DNA of 60,013 nt from Marinilabiliaceae bacterium (GCA_021443545.1 JABUTU010000072.1:1-60013); one strand, 5' to 3'. Counted from the first letter of the stretch, positions 20,801 to 30,538 are shown. The notes: a model not told the origin generated them from the sequence alone. Numbers and translations are program-made.

Positions 20801-23104
20801 ATGAGTCAGAGAAACTTATTCTTAACAGCACTGTTGTTTTTACTTAGTGTCGGTTTCGTATCGTGCAGTGACGATGAGGTTGTTCCCGAAGTGAAATTAG
20901 TTGGGGGAGCTACCGATATCTTTAATAATCCGATGGAATATTCCAGCGTTGGAGGAGATACGATTGTTGAATTTTCATGTAATGTGGACTGGGAGTTTGA
21001 GATTGTCACGTCTGAAGGCGATTCGTCTGAGGAGGGACAGCAGTGGGTTAGTCTTTCCCGGACGAGTGGCGAGGCTGGAACGTATAAGGTCGTATTGAGG
21101 GTCGAAAAGAATAGAGGTTTCGAAGCACGTCATGCGACTATAAAACTAACATTTGGTACCCTTGAAAAGAGTATCACGATTAATCAGGTCGGAGATCCTA
21201 TTCAATTTTCAGTTGAGAGTTTTGATTTCGGGGTAAACGGTGGTGATTTCTCAATCTACATAAGAAAAGATTTAAAGTATGATGTTGATTTTGAGGATGT
21301 CTATCCATGGCTTTCTGTTATGGCAACAGAAGAGGGAAAAGAAGATTGTGAAGAACTTACCATACATATTAGCAAGAATGATGGATATGTAGATCTTCAA
21401 GCAACTCTGACCATCAAAGCTGGTGACGTTGAAAGGACTATCACGATTAATCAGATTGGAGATCCTATACATTTTCCAGGTTGGGTGGAAAGTTTGGTCT
21501 TCGACTTTGGGAGAAGTGGAGATGAGATTCCTTTTTATATTGGGAAAGGTTTAAAGTATGATATTATTTTTCAAGATGAATATCCATGGATTACGGTTAA
21601 GGCATCAGATGAACAATACGAGAATTTTGAAAAGTTTTTCTTGCAGGCTGGCGTAAATGAAGGATTAATTCGACATGCAACTATTACATTCAAAGTTGGG
21701 GATTTTGAAAAGACTATAACAATAAAACAAAGTGGAAATCCTTTTCAAATATCAGCAGATAGTTTTGATTTTGACATGCATGGAGGTGAGTTTTTAATAA
21801 GTATAGATAGAAATTGCGAATATGAATTTATCCTTAAAGAAGAAAAATCATGGCTTTCAATAAAGAAGTCAAGTGAAAATGAAGATTATATTGAATTCAA
21901 AGTGAGGATTAAACATAGTGATAATCAAGGATTTGCTCGTCAGGCAACTATAACAATAAAAGCAGGAGATTCTGAAAAGACTATAACAGTAAATCAAAGC
22001 GGAAAAACTATGCAAATTTCAGCAGATAGTTTTGATTTTGATATGAGTGGAGGTGAGTTTTTGATATGCGTAGATAGAATTGACGAATATGAATTTATTC
22101 TTCAAGAAGAAGCTTCATGGCTTTTAATAGGGAAAAGGGTAAAAGAAGATTATGTAGAGTATGAAGTAATAATTAAACGTAATGAGGGACTAACTCGTTG
22201 GACTAATTTAGTAGTAAAAAGTAGGAATATAGAGCAAACCATTAATATTAGACAGGGTAGAGTACCTATCTTTATTTCTCGCAATGTATTTGCTTTTGGA
22301 GAGGATGAAGATGAATTTTTGATTAGTATAGATAAGACGACCTTTAATTCTTATGATATTTCTAACGAACCAGTTTCTTGGCTTTCAATAAAAGGAGAAG
22401 AAAACGAAGATTGCGCAGAATTCTTTGTAAAGATTGAACGTTTAGAAGACTCCGAATCTCGGCAGGCACTCCTAACAATAAAAGCAGGCGATATTGAAAA
22501 ATCTATAACAATTACCCAATGGCGAGGATTTGTAGACTTAGGTTTGCCATCGGGAACTTTGTGGGCAATATGTAACCTCGGAGCAGCAACGCCTGCGGAC
22601 TGTGGGGGCTACTACGCATGGGGCGAAACAAAGACGAAAGAAGAGTACACGAGTGAGAATAGTGCATGGTATGATGTGCCATATTCAGAACTCCAATCAC
22701 GAGGAGTAATCGATGAGAATGGAAATCTCACAGCTCAATACGACGCTGCTACGGCGGTATGCGAAAATTGGCGAATGCCGACATGGAAAGAAATTCAGGA
22801 ACTTTGTGATTTACAAAATGAGAAAGTAGCGGTGAGAAATGCAGCAGGCAAAGAAGTTGAAGGTCGTCTTTTTCATGGTAAAGGATATGAGTCAGCCAAT
22901 ACATTGTTTGTTCCCTGCGCTGGCTTTCGTTACGGTTCGGATCTCTACGGCGCGGGTTCTGTTGGCCAATACTGGTCGGCTAAAGCTATCGGGGGTGATT
23001 GGGGTGCGTACTGCCTAGTTATGGGCTGGACTGGTGAGGCAGGCTGGTACTACTACGATTGCGATCGCGGGCAGTCGGTGCGTGCGGTGCTTAGGACTCA
23101 ATAG
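20801..23104 (+). CDS. Surface lipoprotein with six BACON repeats and a C-terminal FISUMP domain
   Basis: 767 residues, lipobox FVSC (Cys22). Six repeats of about 88 residues follow (about 36-131, 134-221, 224-310, 313-400, 403-488, 490-573), each ending in a T-I-x-I-x-Q strand such as KTITVNQSG; these fit the BACON domain. Residues 576-767 form a FISUMP/DUF1566-like C-lectin-type module (VDLGLPSGTLWA, AWGETK, WRMPTWKEI, TLFVPCAGFR, GQSVRAVL). The last 60 residues are the part that differs from the related gene at the left edge. Repeats 3-6 are AT-rich, whereas the 3' end is clearly higher in G+C. A surface-exposed adhesin or receptor is likely; the ligand is unknown. Confidence 0.8.
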   Translation: MSQRNLFLTALLFLLSVGFVSCSDDEVVPEVKLVGGATDIFNNPMEYSSVGGDTIVEFSCNVDWEFEIVTSEGDSSEEGQQWVSLSRTSGEAGTYKVVLRVEKNRGFEARHATIKLTFGTLEKSITINQVGDPIQFSVESFDFGVNGGDFSIYIRKDLKYDVDFEDVYPWLSVMATEEGKEDCEELTIHISKNDGYVDLQATLTIKAGDVERTITINQIGDPIHFPGWVESLVFDFGRSGDEIPFYIGKGLKYDIIFQDEYPWITVKASDEQYENFEKFFLQAGVNEGLIRHATITFKVGDFEKTITIKQSGNPFQISADSFDFDMHGGEFLISIDRNCEYEFILKEEKSWLSIKKSSENEDYIEFKVRIKHSDNQGFARQATITIKAGDSEKTITVNQSGKTMQISADSFDFDMSGGEFLICVDRIDEYEFILQEEASWLLIGKRVKEDYVEYEVIIKRNEGLTRWTNLVVKSRNIEQTINIRQGRVPIFISRNVFAFGEDEDEFLISIDKTTFNSYDISNEPVSWLSIKGEENEDCAEFFVKIERLEDSESRQALLTIKAGDIEKSITITQWRGFVDLGLPSGTLWAICNLGAATPADCGGYYAWGETKTKEEYTSENSAWYDVPYSELQSRGVIDENGNLTAQYDAATAVCENWRMPTWKEIQELCDLQNEKVAVRNAAGKEVEGRLFHGKGYESANTLFVPCAGFRYGSDLYGAGSVGQYWSAKAIGGDWGAYCLVMGWTGEAGWYYYDCDRGQSVRAVLRTQ
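22922..23090 (+). other. Candidate hypervariable region (VR-like) of the BACON/FISUMP gene
   Basis: Corresponds to 143-311. The flanking DNA (GRLFHGK, NTLFVP and the 3' GGxCAGTCGGTGCGxGCGGTGCT block) is almost unchanged between the two genes. In between about a dozen codons differ only at positions 1-2 with a retained final pyrimidine, and a comparable number also differ at position 3. G+C rises sharply relative to the repeats upstream. This is consistent with adenine-directed diversification but is not proof. Confidence 0.4.
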
Positions 23105-23118
23105 GGAACTTGTTTCCC
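23104..23118 (+). other. Small conserved hairpin right after the stop codon
   Basis: GGGAA, loop CTTGT and TTCCC, the counterpart of 322-336. Confidence 0.35.
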
Positions 23119-23166
23119 GCATTCGATTCATTGATTAATTGATTCATAGGGCGGGTTTAAATAAAA

Positions 23167-23198
23167 ACTTTGCAAGCTGTCTGCTTGCAAAGTTTTTT
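23167..23198 (+). terminator. Terminator of the BACON/FISUMP gene
   Basis: Perfect 11-bp stem ACTTTGCAAGC/GCTTGCAAAGT with a 5-nt loop followed by six T. Homologous to the terminator at 380-414. Confidence 0.9.
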
Positions 23199-23324
23199 CG
23201 TTTAGTGGGTTATTGTTTTTTCGATAAATCGAAATTGCGAAATTACATCCTCCCAGTAACCCTGATTTTGTTTTTCTACTGATAAATCGTAACTTGCGTT
23301 TCGAAACTGACGCGTGAGATTTTT

Positions 23325-24878
23325 ATGATAAACCGCACTAAATATCCAATTGGGATTCAGACCTTCAGCGAGATTGTTGAGGAGAACTACATATATGTTG
23401 ACAAGACTGAGTATGTATATAACATTACTCATAACGCCAAATTTGTCTTTCTCTCCCGTCCGCGACGTTTCGGTAAGAGCCTGCTGACCTCCACCTTTGA
23501 GTCTTATTTCGAGGCTCGTAAGGAGCTCTTTCAAAATCTCAAACTGGGACAACTCGAAAAGGAGTGGATTAAGTACCCGGTCTTTCGTTTTGATGTCAGT
23601 CAGGCAAAGAACAAGGATATAAATCTTTCAAAGGGGACTCTCAATCGCTTGTTACGTGATTATGAAGAAAAGTATGGAGTAACACCAAAAGATGAGGGAT
23701 TTCACGATAGATTGACGAAACTGATACAAGTCGCCTACGAACAGGCAGGTCAAAAGGTAATCATCCTCATCGACGAGTACGACAGCCCGATGCTCGAGGT
23801 GATGCACGACGAGGAGAAGCTTCGGGAATTCCGCGACCTCTTCCGTTCGTTCTACAGCCCTATAAAATCGTGCGACCAATATATCCGCTTTGCATTCATC
23901 ACAGGCATTACGAAATTCAGTCAACTCAGCATCTTCAGTGAAATAAACAATCTGAAGCTGATAAGCATGTCCGATGAGTACGATGCCATTTGCGGTATAG
24001 CAGAAGATGAGATGCTGACACAGTTACGTCCGCAGATACAGACCTTTGCCGATGCCAACAAGATGACCTTTGACGAGGCTGTTGCGGCACTGAAAAAACA
24101 CTACGATGGCTATCATTTCAGTAGGAACTCACGGGATATCTTCAATCCATTCAGTCTGATAAATGCCCTTGACGACAAAGAACTTAATAACTATTGGTTC
24201 ACAAGCGGAACGCCCAACTGGCTGATGCAACAGATTAAGAAATTCAACTTCCTGCCTAATCAGTTTGAGGGAAGCAGCGCCTCAGCGTCCGACTTCGACA
24301 CACCGACGGAGGGCATGGAGACTGTTCTGCCCTTGCTCTATCAGTCGGGCTATTTGACCATCAAGGATTACGACCCGCGCACGTGTCTCTATAAACTTGC
24401 TGTTCCAAACAACGAGGTGAGAATAGGCATCTACAAGAATCTCGTTCCCTACTACGTCCACTCCAGTACACAGCAGACGAATGTTTTCATCGCAAATTTT
24501 GGTGTCAGCATGATTGACAATAAGGTCGAAGAGGCCTTAGGCATGATGCGTTCCTTTATCTCGGAGATTCCATACGAATATCTTCAGGACGGAGAGAAGA
24601 GCTACCACTTCATCTTCTTCATCATCTCGCGTCTTCTCTGCGCCTTCGTTCAGTCTGAGGTCAAGAACTCCGCTGGCAGAACAGACATGGTCATCAAGAC
24701 CCCTACCCATATCTATGTCTTTGAATTCAAGTACGACGGCAAAGTGGAGAAAGCCTTGCTCCAAATCGACGAGAAGGGTTACACGATTCCATACGAGAGC
24801 GACGGACGCGAGATTGTCAAGATTGCGGTTAACTTCAACAGTGAGCTGCGGACAATTGATGAGTGGAAGATTGAATAA
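23325..24878 (+). CDS. AAA-ATPase-like / PD-(D/E)XK nuclease-like protein (AAA-ATPase_like plus DUF1703)
   Basis: 517 residues. The N-terminal AAA-ATPase_like domain opens with YPIGIQTFSEIVEENYIYVDKT and has a degenerate P-loop region SRPRRFGKSLLTST, Walker B VIILIDEYDSP and sensor motif FAFITGITKFSQ. The C-terminal DUF1703 part has a nuclease-like GRTDMVIKTPTHIYVFEFKYDG motif (D...E-x-K). The family occurs in many copies per Bacteroidetes genome and is often scattered between unrelated operons; its function is not established, although defence or mobile-element roles are suspected. It is a single gene here, 127 bp after the FISUMP terminator. Its G+C is higher than that of the BACON repeats. 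Confidence 0.85.
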   Translation: MINRTKYPIGIQTFSEIVEENYIYVDKTEYVYNITHNAKFVFLSRPRRFGKSLLTSTFESYFEARKELFQNLKLGQLEKEWIKYPVFRFDVSQAKNKDINLSKGTLNRLLRDYEEKYGVTPKDEGFHDRLTKLIQVAYEQAGQKVIILIDEYDSPMLEVMHDEEKLREFRDLFRSFYSPIKSCDQYIRFAFITGITKFSQLSIFSEINNLKLISMSDEYDAICGIAEDEMLTQLRPQIQTFADANKMTFDEAVAALKKHYDGYHFSRNSRDIFNPFSLINALDDKELNNYWFTSGTPNWLMQQIKKFNFLPNQFEGSSASASDFDTPTEGMETVLPLLYQSGYLTIKDYDPRTCLYKLAVPNNEVRIGIYKNLVPYYVHSSTQQTNVFIANFGVSMIDNKVEEALGMMRSFISEIPYEYLQDGEKSYHFIFFIISRLLCAFVQSEVKNSAGRTDMVIKTPTHIYVFEFKYDGKVEKALLQIDEKGYTIPYESDGREIVKIAVNFNSELRTIDEWKIE

Positions 24879-25031
24879 GATAAGTATTTTGATATAACGA
24901 TATAACATTATATCGAAATAGAACTAAATGAAGAAAAAGTGAAGTTAAAGAATAAGACAATTTTACGTAGGTGTACCAATTTATTAACAAATTATCCTTT
25001 GCATCTTACAAACGACTCATCTTATTATTAC

Positions 25032-25060
25032 TTGTTGTTAGACCAATTTTTTTACCTTTG
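25032..25060 (+). promoter_or_regulatory. Promoter of the GH31 gene
   Basis: TTG at 25032-25034, 18 nt, then TACCTTTG at 25053-25060 fits the Bacteroidetes consensus and lies 26 bp before the ATG. No Sus-type operator is present. Confidence 0.65.
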
Positions 25061-25086
25061 CAGATGTTAACATTTAAACAAACTAT

Positions 25087-27957
25087 ATGACAGTGATGAC
25101 ACAATTGAAGGTTTACTCTATGCTAATGGTAGCAGCAATACTGGCGGGTTGTTCTTCCAGCTATGAGAGAGTTGCACATGGCATAGTGGTCAATGGCGAG
25201 TCACAAAGCGTTAGGCTGGAAGTTCTCGCAGATGATATTATTCATGTCAATGCCGTTCCCGCAGGTCAGAGTTTTTCAGAGAGTGAGAGTCTGATAGCAA
25301 TAGAACAGCACTATTCAAAAGCATATCAAGTTACGGAGACAGATACGACAGTAGTGCTGTCTACTTCAAAACTTACTGCTACAATCTGTAAAAAGTGCGT
25401 TAAGGTTTCATTTGCGGATGAGAAGGGAAATCCCATAATCGCGGAGGATAAGAGAACCCTTGAGCCGATTGAGGTAGAGGGTGTTAAGGGATATACCATG
25501 CGACAAGTGTGGAATTCTCCATCTGATGAGGCTCTTTATGGTCTTGGTCAGCACCAGGCAGACGAATGGAATTATAAGGGAAAAAATGAAGAGTTATTCC
25601 AATATAATACTAAAGTTTCGGTGCCGATAATTGTGTCGAGCAAGAAGTATGCTATTCTGTGGGATAACTATTCACTGACAAAGTTTGGAGATGCGCGTGA
25701 TTACCAGCAGCTTGGGAAAGTATTCCGTCTCTTCGACAAGAATGGAGAGGAGGGAGCGCTGACGGGGACCTATACTCCGGCAGCGCGGACAGGAGCTCAA
25801 GAATTGGTTCGTCGTGAAGATTCTCTCTATTTCGAGTATCTCGACCGTTCTGCAAAATTGTCGAAAGTAATCAATAGTATAGACGGTTTCCCTTATATGG
25901 GATCGCATGTGCTTTACGAGGGTGAGATAGAACCATCAGAGAGCGGATTGTTCCGTTTTATACTCTATTATGCTGGTTATATGAAGATATATATAGACAA
26001 TCAGCTTGTCGTTCCAGAGAGGTGGAGAACAGCATGGAACCCGAACAGCTATAAGTTTGCGGTCAACCTCGAGGCGGGTAAACGCGTTCCTATACGTATT
26101 GACTGGAATCCTGATGGTGCTGTTTCGTATTGTGGATTGCGTGTTCTCACGCCAGTAGCAGAAGAGGAGCAGAATAAAATTGCATTCTGGAGTGAGATAG
26201 GTGATGAGGTGAATTACTATTTCATCAAGGGTGATAATATGGATGATGTCGTGTCGGGATATCGTCAGGTAACTGGAAAAGCTACCATGATGCCTAAATG
26301 GGCCATGGGTTATTGGCAGAGTCGTGAGCGCTATAAGACGCAAGATGAGATTGTTGGGGTGTTGAAGGAGTTTCGAGAGAGGCGTATCCCCATTGATAAT
26401 ATAGTGCAAGACTGGAGTTATTGGCCGGAGTCGCAGTGGGGTTCACATGAGTTTGATGAAGCAAGATTTCCGAATCCGAAGCAGATGGTAGATGATATTC
26501 ATGCCATGAATGGAAAGATAATGATATCTGTTTGGCCAAAGTTCTATGTTGATACAGAACATTACAAGGAGTTCGAAGCACAGGGTTGGATGTATCAGCA
26601 AGCAGTCAAGGATTCGATTCGCGACTGGATAGGTCCGGGCTATATAGGCTCTTTCTATGATGCCTATGCACCAGGGGCGCGTTCGTTGTTCTGGAAACAA
26701 GTAGACGAACATCTCTACTCACTTGGTATGGATGCATGGTGGGTTGATGCGTCGGAGCCAAACATACGAGATTGTACAGACCTGCAATATCGCAAGGATC
26801 TTTGTGGCCCTACTTATTACGGTCCTTCAGCTAAGTATTTCAATGCATTTGGATTGATGCAGGGCAGAGGATTCTATGAGGGGCAGCGTTCGGTCAACGA
26901 CAGCAATCGTGTCTATATACTGACGCGTTCGGGTTTTGCAGGACAGCAGCGCAATGCGACAACGACATGGTCGGGAGATATAGCAACCCGTTGGGAGGAT
27001 ATGAAAGCCCAGGTATCAGCGGGACTTAACTTCGCCATATCTGGTATTCCATTTTGGACTATGGATATAGGTGGATTCTGTGTTGAGTCGCGTTATGAGG
27101 CTGCTCAGCGACTCTTTGATGCGACTGGACGTGAGAATGCTGATCTAACCGAGTGGAGAGAACTTAATACACGTTGGTTCCAGTTCGGTGCATTCTGTCC
27201 ACTCTTTCGGGCACATGGTCAGTTTCCGCTTCGTGAGCCTTGGAACATAGCTCCTAAGGGACATCCAGCATACGAGAGCATCGTTAGCTACATAAATCTG
27301 CGATACTCACTTATGCCATATATCTATTCGCTGAATGGAAAGGCCTACTTTGATGACTACACAATAATGCGTCCTCTTGTTATGGATTTTACAGACGATT
27401 CAGAAGTAAATGATATATCAACGCAGTTTATGTTTGGCCCCTCGTTCATGGCGTGTCCGGTGACTACGTACAAGGCTCGCAGTCGCGAAGTCTACTTCCC
27501 ATCAAATGTAAACTGGTACGATTTCTATACTGGTGAGGTAGTATCAAATGGAGCTGAGAGAAAAGAGGTAGATGCACCATACGAAAAGATGCCACTTTTT
27601 GTAAGGGGCGGTTCAATAATACCTGTAGCGCCAGAGATGCAATGGTCGTCGGAGAAGAGTGGCAAGGAGTTGACATTGTATGTGTATGCAGGAGCAGATT
27701 CGGATTTTACACTCTATGAAGATGAGGAGACCAATTACGGCTATGAACAAGGTCAATATGCAAAAATTTCATTCCATTTCGATAATAAGTCACGCTCACT
27801 AACAATTTTAGGCAGAGAAGGTTCTTATGAAGGAATGTTGGAGAGTAGGACTTTTAATGTAGTTATTGTTGACGCGGAGTCGCCAAAAGCTATGCTCTAT
27901 TCCACTGAAGGTGTGAAAGTTGAGTATAGTGGAAGTGCGACAACAGTGTCATTGTAA
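25087..27957 (+). CDS. GH31 alpha-xylosidase/alpha-glucosidase lipoprotein with PA14 insert
   Basis: 956 residues with lipobox ILAGC (Cys22). An N-terminal beta-sandwich (about 30-220) is interrupted at about 225-360 by a PA14 domain (FPYMGSHVLYEGEIEPSESG, GYMKIYIDNQLVV). The GH31 barrel has its nucleophile at Asp554 (WWVDASEP) and acid Asp631 (TWSGDIATRW), followed by C-terminal beta domains. The PA14 insert at this position is known from alpha-xylosidases acting on xyloglucan oligosaccharides (for example Cellvibrio Xyl31A), so alpha-xylosidase is favoured over alpha-glucosidase. It is a stand-alone gene with its own promoter and terminator. The nearby GH8 gene hints at xylose-containing substrates. 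Confidence 0.85.
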   Translation: MTVMTQLKVYSMLMVAAILAGCSSSYERVAHGIVVNGESQSVRLEVLADDIIHVNAVPAGQSFSESESLIAIEQHYSKAYQVTETDTTVVLSTSKLTATICKKCVKVSFADEKGNPIIAEDKRTLEPIEVEGVKGYTMRQVWNSPSDEALYGLGQHQADEWNYKGKNEELFQYNTKVSVPIIVSSKKYAILWDNYSLTKFGDARDYQQLGKVFRLFDKNGEEGALTGTYTPAARTGAQELVRREDSLYFEYLDRSAKLSKVINSIDGFPYMGSHVLYEGEIEPSESGLFRFILYYAGYMKIYIDNQLVVPERWRTAWNPNSYKFAVNLEAGKRVPIRIDWNPDGAVSYCGLRVLTPVAEEEQNKIAFWSEIGDEVNYYFIKGDNMDDVVSGYRQVTGKATMMPKWAMGYWQSRERYKTQDEIVGVLKEFRERRIPIDNIVQDWSYWPESQWGSHEFDEARFPNPKQMVDDIHAMNGKIMISVWPKFYVDTEHYKEFEAQGWMYQQAVKDSIRDWIGPGYIGSFYDAYAPGARSLFWKQVDEHLYSLGMDAWWVDASEPNIRDCTDLQYRKDLCGPTYYGPSAKYFNAFGLMQGRGFYEGQRSVNDSNRVYILTRSGFAGQQRNATTTWSGDIATRWEDMKAQVSAGLNFAISGIPFWTMDIGGFCVESRYEAAQRLFDATGRENADLTEWRELNTRWFQFGAFCPLFRAHGQFPLREPWNIAPKGHPAYESIVSYINLRYSLMPYIYSLNGKAYFDDYTIMRPLVMDFTDDSEVNDISTQFMFGPSFMACPVTTYKARSREVYFPSNVNWYDFYTGEVVSNGAERKEVDAPYEKMPLFVRGGSIIPVAPEMQWSSEKSGKELTLYVYAGADSDFTLYEDEETNYGYEQGQYAKISFHFDNKSRSLTILGREGSYEGMLESRTFNVVIVDAESPKAMLYSTEGVKVEYSGSATTVSL

Positions 27958-27973
27958 TAGGTTAATAATTCCC

Positions 27974-28009
27974 AATCTGGGTTCGTTGCGAAACGAATCC
28001 AGATTTTTT
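27974..28009 (+). terminator. Terminator of the GH31 gene
   Basis: 14-bp stem AATCTGGGTTCGTT/AACGAATCCAGATT (one G-T wobble) with loop GCGA followed by a T run. Confidence 0.88.
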
Positions 28010-28047
28010 GTTTTAGTCATGTTAGTAGAAATCATCTTCATGAGAAC

Positions 28048-28078
28048 TTGATTGTCTCATTGTTATGTTATATCTTTG
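28048..28078 (+). promoter_or_regulatory. Promoter of the flavodoxin-like gene
   Basis: TTG (28048-28050), 20 nt, TATCTTTG (28071-28078), 25 bp before the ATG. Confidence 0.75.
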
Positions 28079-28103
28079 CATTTAAATTATAATATGTCCT
28101 AAT

Positions 28104-28931
28104 ATGAAAAAAACGATTCTATTACTTTTCGCAGCAGTGCTTTTCGCAGCGTGTGGTGCGAAACAGAGTTCTCAGGAGCAACAAAAGAGTAAGTCCCTCG
28201 TGGTCTACTATTCGCAGACGGGAGCAACCGCACAAGTTGCTGCAGTATTGGCAGAGATGGTCGGAGCAGCTCTGGATTCGATTGTTGCTGTTCGACCATA
28301 TGATGGAGACTTTCAAGCTACGATAGCCCGTTGTCAGGCAGAGATGGAGAGCGGAGAGCAGCCAGAAATAAAAGCCTTGAACTACAATGTGGCTGATTAT
28401 GACACGCTGTATGTTGGTTTCCCCGTTTGGTTTGGCACTATGGCACCACCTGTTATATCATGGGCTAAGAGTGTGGATCTTTCAGGAAAGGTAATAGTTC
28501 CGTTCTGTACATTCGGAAGCGGAGGCCTTAATACCAGTGTTGCCGATTTGAAGAATATTCAGGCAAATGCAACTTTCGTAGATGGATATGGTGTTCGTAA
28601 TGCACGAGTTGCCAAGGCTGCAAGTGAACTCGAAGTTTATTTGGTTCGCAAGGGGATTAAGAAGGGAGAGGTAGCCGATGAATTGCCATTCAGCGAACAG
28701 CTTCCTATTACAGAGGCAGAGAAAGCAGTTTTCGATGCAGCATGTGGAAGTTATCCAATGCCACTTGGCAGTCCAGTTTCTTTTGGAAAGAGAGACATTA
28801 TGGGAGGAGCGGAGTATCTGTTTGTTGTAGAGTCGCAGGCACCTAATGGTACAGTGTCGCAGTCACAGATATATGTTGTGACAAGCAATGAAGAGGGTGT
28901 CGCACCAGAGTTTACGCATGTAGACAGATAG
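28104..28931 (+). CDS. Flavodoxin-like lipoprotein
   Basis: 275 residues, lipobox FAAC (Cys17) followed by a Gln/Ser/Lys linker. Residues 30-190 form a flavodoxin-like domain: the FMN phosphate loop is VVYYSQTGATAQVA, and GFPVWFGTMAPP and PFCTFGSGGL match the isoalloxazine-binding loops. About 80 further C-terminal residues (FGKRDIMGGAEYLFV onward) are not recognised. Exported flavodoxin-like lipoproteins are common in Bacteroidales but their electron partner is unknown. It is monocistronic, between a promoter at 28048-28078 and a terminator at 28974-29009. Confidence 0.82.
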   Translation: MKKTILLLFAAVLFAACGAKQSSQEQQKSKSLVVYYSQTGATAQVAAVLAEMVGAALDSIVAVRPYDGDFQATIARCQAEMESGEQPEIKALNYNVADYDTLYVGFPVWFGTMAPPVISWAKSVDLSGKVIVPFCTFGSGGLNTSVADLKNIQANATFVDGYGVRNARVAKAASELEVYLVRKGIKKGEVADELPFSEQLPITEAEKAVFDAACGSYPMPLGSPVSFGKRDIMGGAEYLFVVESQAPNGTVSQSQIYVVTSNEEGVAPEFTHVDR

Positions 28932-28973
28932 ACCTTGAGAGTGCATTTTTAGAGTAATCTGAGATAAATACAT

Positions 28974-29009
28974 GGGGCTTTGGTTATGTTTGAATCAAAG
29001 CCTCTTTTT
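28974..29009 (+). terminator. Terminator of the flavodoxin-like gene
   Basis: GGGGCTTTGGTT pairs with AATCAAAGCCTC (wobbles) followed by five T. Confidence 0.8.
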
Positions 29010-29044
29010 GTTACATGAAAAAAGTAAAATGTATCGAGATAATA

Positions 29045-29074
29045 TTGAGCGTTGGATATTTATGACAATATTTG
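29045..29074 (+). promoter_or_regulatory. Promoter of the GH8 gene
   Basis: TTG (29045-29047), 19 nt, AATATTTG (29067-29074, one mismatch to TAnnTTTG), 42 bp before the chosen start. Confidence 0.5.
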
Positions 29075-29116
29075 CAAAAGAAACTTATCTTATGTGACAG
29101 ACTAATTATTAGAGAA

Positions 29117-30382
29117 ATGAAAACATTAATATGTGCGGTTCTTGTAGCGATGGTAACAATGTCGTGTGTATCACAAAATGGGAACTCTGATGTCACTGTC
29201 TCGTGGAGCAAAGGCGCTTTTGAGACAGGTAAATATCGTAATTTGTTGAAAGAGGTGGACCCCTCTCTTGATACAGATCATCTTGTTGACAGCGTTTTCA
29301 ATGAACTCTTCTTTGGGAAGGATAGAGTATACTTTGAAGTCGGCGATTCTATGGGGTATGTGTCGGATATCAAGAATCATGATGTGCGGACAGAGGGTAT
29401 GTCGTATGGACTGATGACAGCAGTGCAATTTGACCGCAAGGATATTTTCGACAGATTGTGGCGTTGGGCAAAGAAGTATATGCAACATCAGGAGGGAGAG
29501 CGAAAGGGCTACTTCGCGTGGTCTTGTAAGACTGATGGCGTGCGCAATGCTGAGGGCCCCGCATCTGATGGTGAGTTATACTTCGTCACATCACTGATTT
29601 TTGCAAGCAATAGATGGGGCAATGAGACGGGAATTAACTATCTTGCTGAGGCACAGAATATTCTGAATTGCTCGATGGAAAAGGTTGATTGCCAACATTC
29701 AGCACCATTTATCAACCTCGAACATAAACTGATTACGTTTACGCCCGACCGCTGGGGAGGTAGAATGACTGACCCCTCATACCATGTCCCAGCATTTTAT
29801 GAAGTATGGGCGAAGTGGGCAGAGGATGGACGTTCTGAATTTTGGACAGAGTGCGCCAAATTGAGTCGTGAGTATCTGCATAAGGCCATTAATGATTCGA
29901 CAGGGTTGAACCCTGATTATAGCAATTATGATGGCTCCCTGATTAACAGCAAATGGACTATAGGAGATGCCTTTCGTTACGATTCGTGGCGTGTGCCAAT
30001 GAATATAGCACTGGACTACTCATGGTCGTGTGCCGACAGAGAGTGGCAGCAGTCGTATGGAAATAAGATACAAGATTTCTTCTATTCTCAGGGTCTGAAG
30101 ACATTTGTAGACCAGTATAATGTGGATGGCACCCCTGTTGATAATATCTTAGCTGGTGGTGAGCATAAGGCTCTTCTCCATTCAATCGGACTTGTTTCGA
30201 CCCTGGGGGCTGTCTCGCTTTGTGCTACACATGAAAAGAGTGTAGAGTTTGTGCAGCATCTGCTCGAATCGAAGCATGTGCCTTACGAGGATGGTTATTT
30301 CGACGCTTATTACGATGGATTCCTGCACCTGTTCTCATTGATGCATTTGTCTGGAAGATATCGTATCATAGAAAAACAATAA
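29117..30382 (+). CDS. GH8 reducing-end xylose-releasing exo-oligoxylanase-like lipoprotein
   Basis: 421 residues from Met at 29117; a longer frame begins 15 codons earlier, but this start gives a lipoprotein signal (lipobox VTMSC, Cys17). The GH8 (alpha/alpha)6 barrel is marked by DVRTEGMSYGLM with general acid Glu93, by GYFAWSC, and by GPASDGELYFVTSLIFASNRWG. These fit the Rex subgroup, which removes xylose from the reducing end of xylo-oligosaccharides. Its probable location is periplasmic or the outer membrane. It has its own promoter and a strong terminator at 30402-30440. No SusC/D pair is close, so the substrate link is by family only. Confidence 0.85.
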   Translation: MKTLICAVLVAMVTMSCVSQNGNSDVTVSWSKGAFETGKYRNLLKEVDPSLDTDHLVDSVFNELFFGKDRVYFEVGDSMGYVSDIKNHDVRTEGMSYGLMTAVQFDRKDIFDRLWRWAKKYMQHQEGERKGYFAWSCKTDGVRNAEGPASDGELYFVTSLIFASNRWGNETGINYLAEAQNILNCSMEKVDCQHSAPFINLEHKLITFTPDRWGGRMTDPSYHVPAFYEVWAKWAEDGRSEFWTECAKLSREYLHKAINDSTGLNPDYSNYDGSLINSKWTIGDAFRYDSWRVPMNIALDYSWSCADREWQQSYGNKIQDFFYSQGLKTFVDQYNVDGTPVDNILAGGEHKALLHSIGLVSTLGAVSLCATHEKSVEFVQHLLESKHVPYEDGYFDAYYDGFLHLFSLMHLSGRYRIIEKQ

Positions 30383-30401
30383 TCTCGATTTGTAATAGTA
30401 A

Positions 30402-30440
30402 AGGGTGGACGTCTCAGTGATTTGTGCGTCCGCCCTTTTT
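30402..30440 (+). terminator. Terminator of the GH8 gene
   Basis: AGGGTGGACG/CGTCCGCCCT with a 15-nt loop, then TTTTT. Confidence 0.8.
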
Positions 30441-30538
30441 GTTGTTGTGATAAATAAAACTTTGTATCAATAAATCTGTATAGTCGTACAATGAAATCAA
30501 ATAAACAGTAAATTTGTGATTCCTTAAGAATAAATGGC

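Noticed and set aside
23202-23552. 116-codon minus-strand frame between the FISUMP terminator and the AAA-ATPase gene
   Set aside because: It overlaps the start of the clear ATPase-like gene and has no domain or export signal.
23325-24878. AAA-ATPase/DUF1703 gene as the transposase or reverse transcriptase of a mobile element
   Set aside because: No catalytic DDE or YxDD motif and no terminal inverted repeats or target duplication are seen around it.
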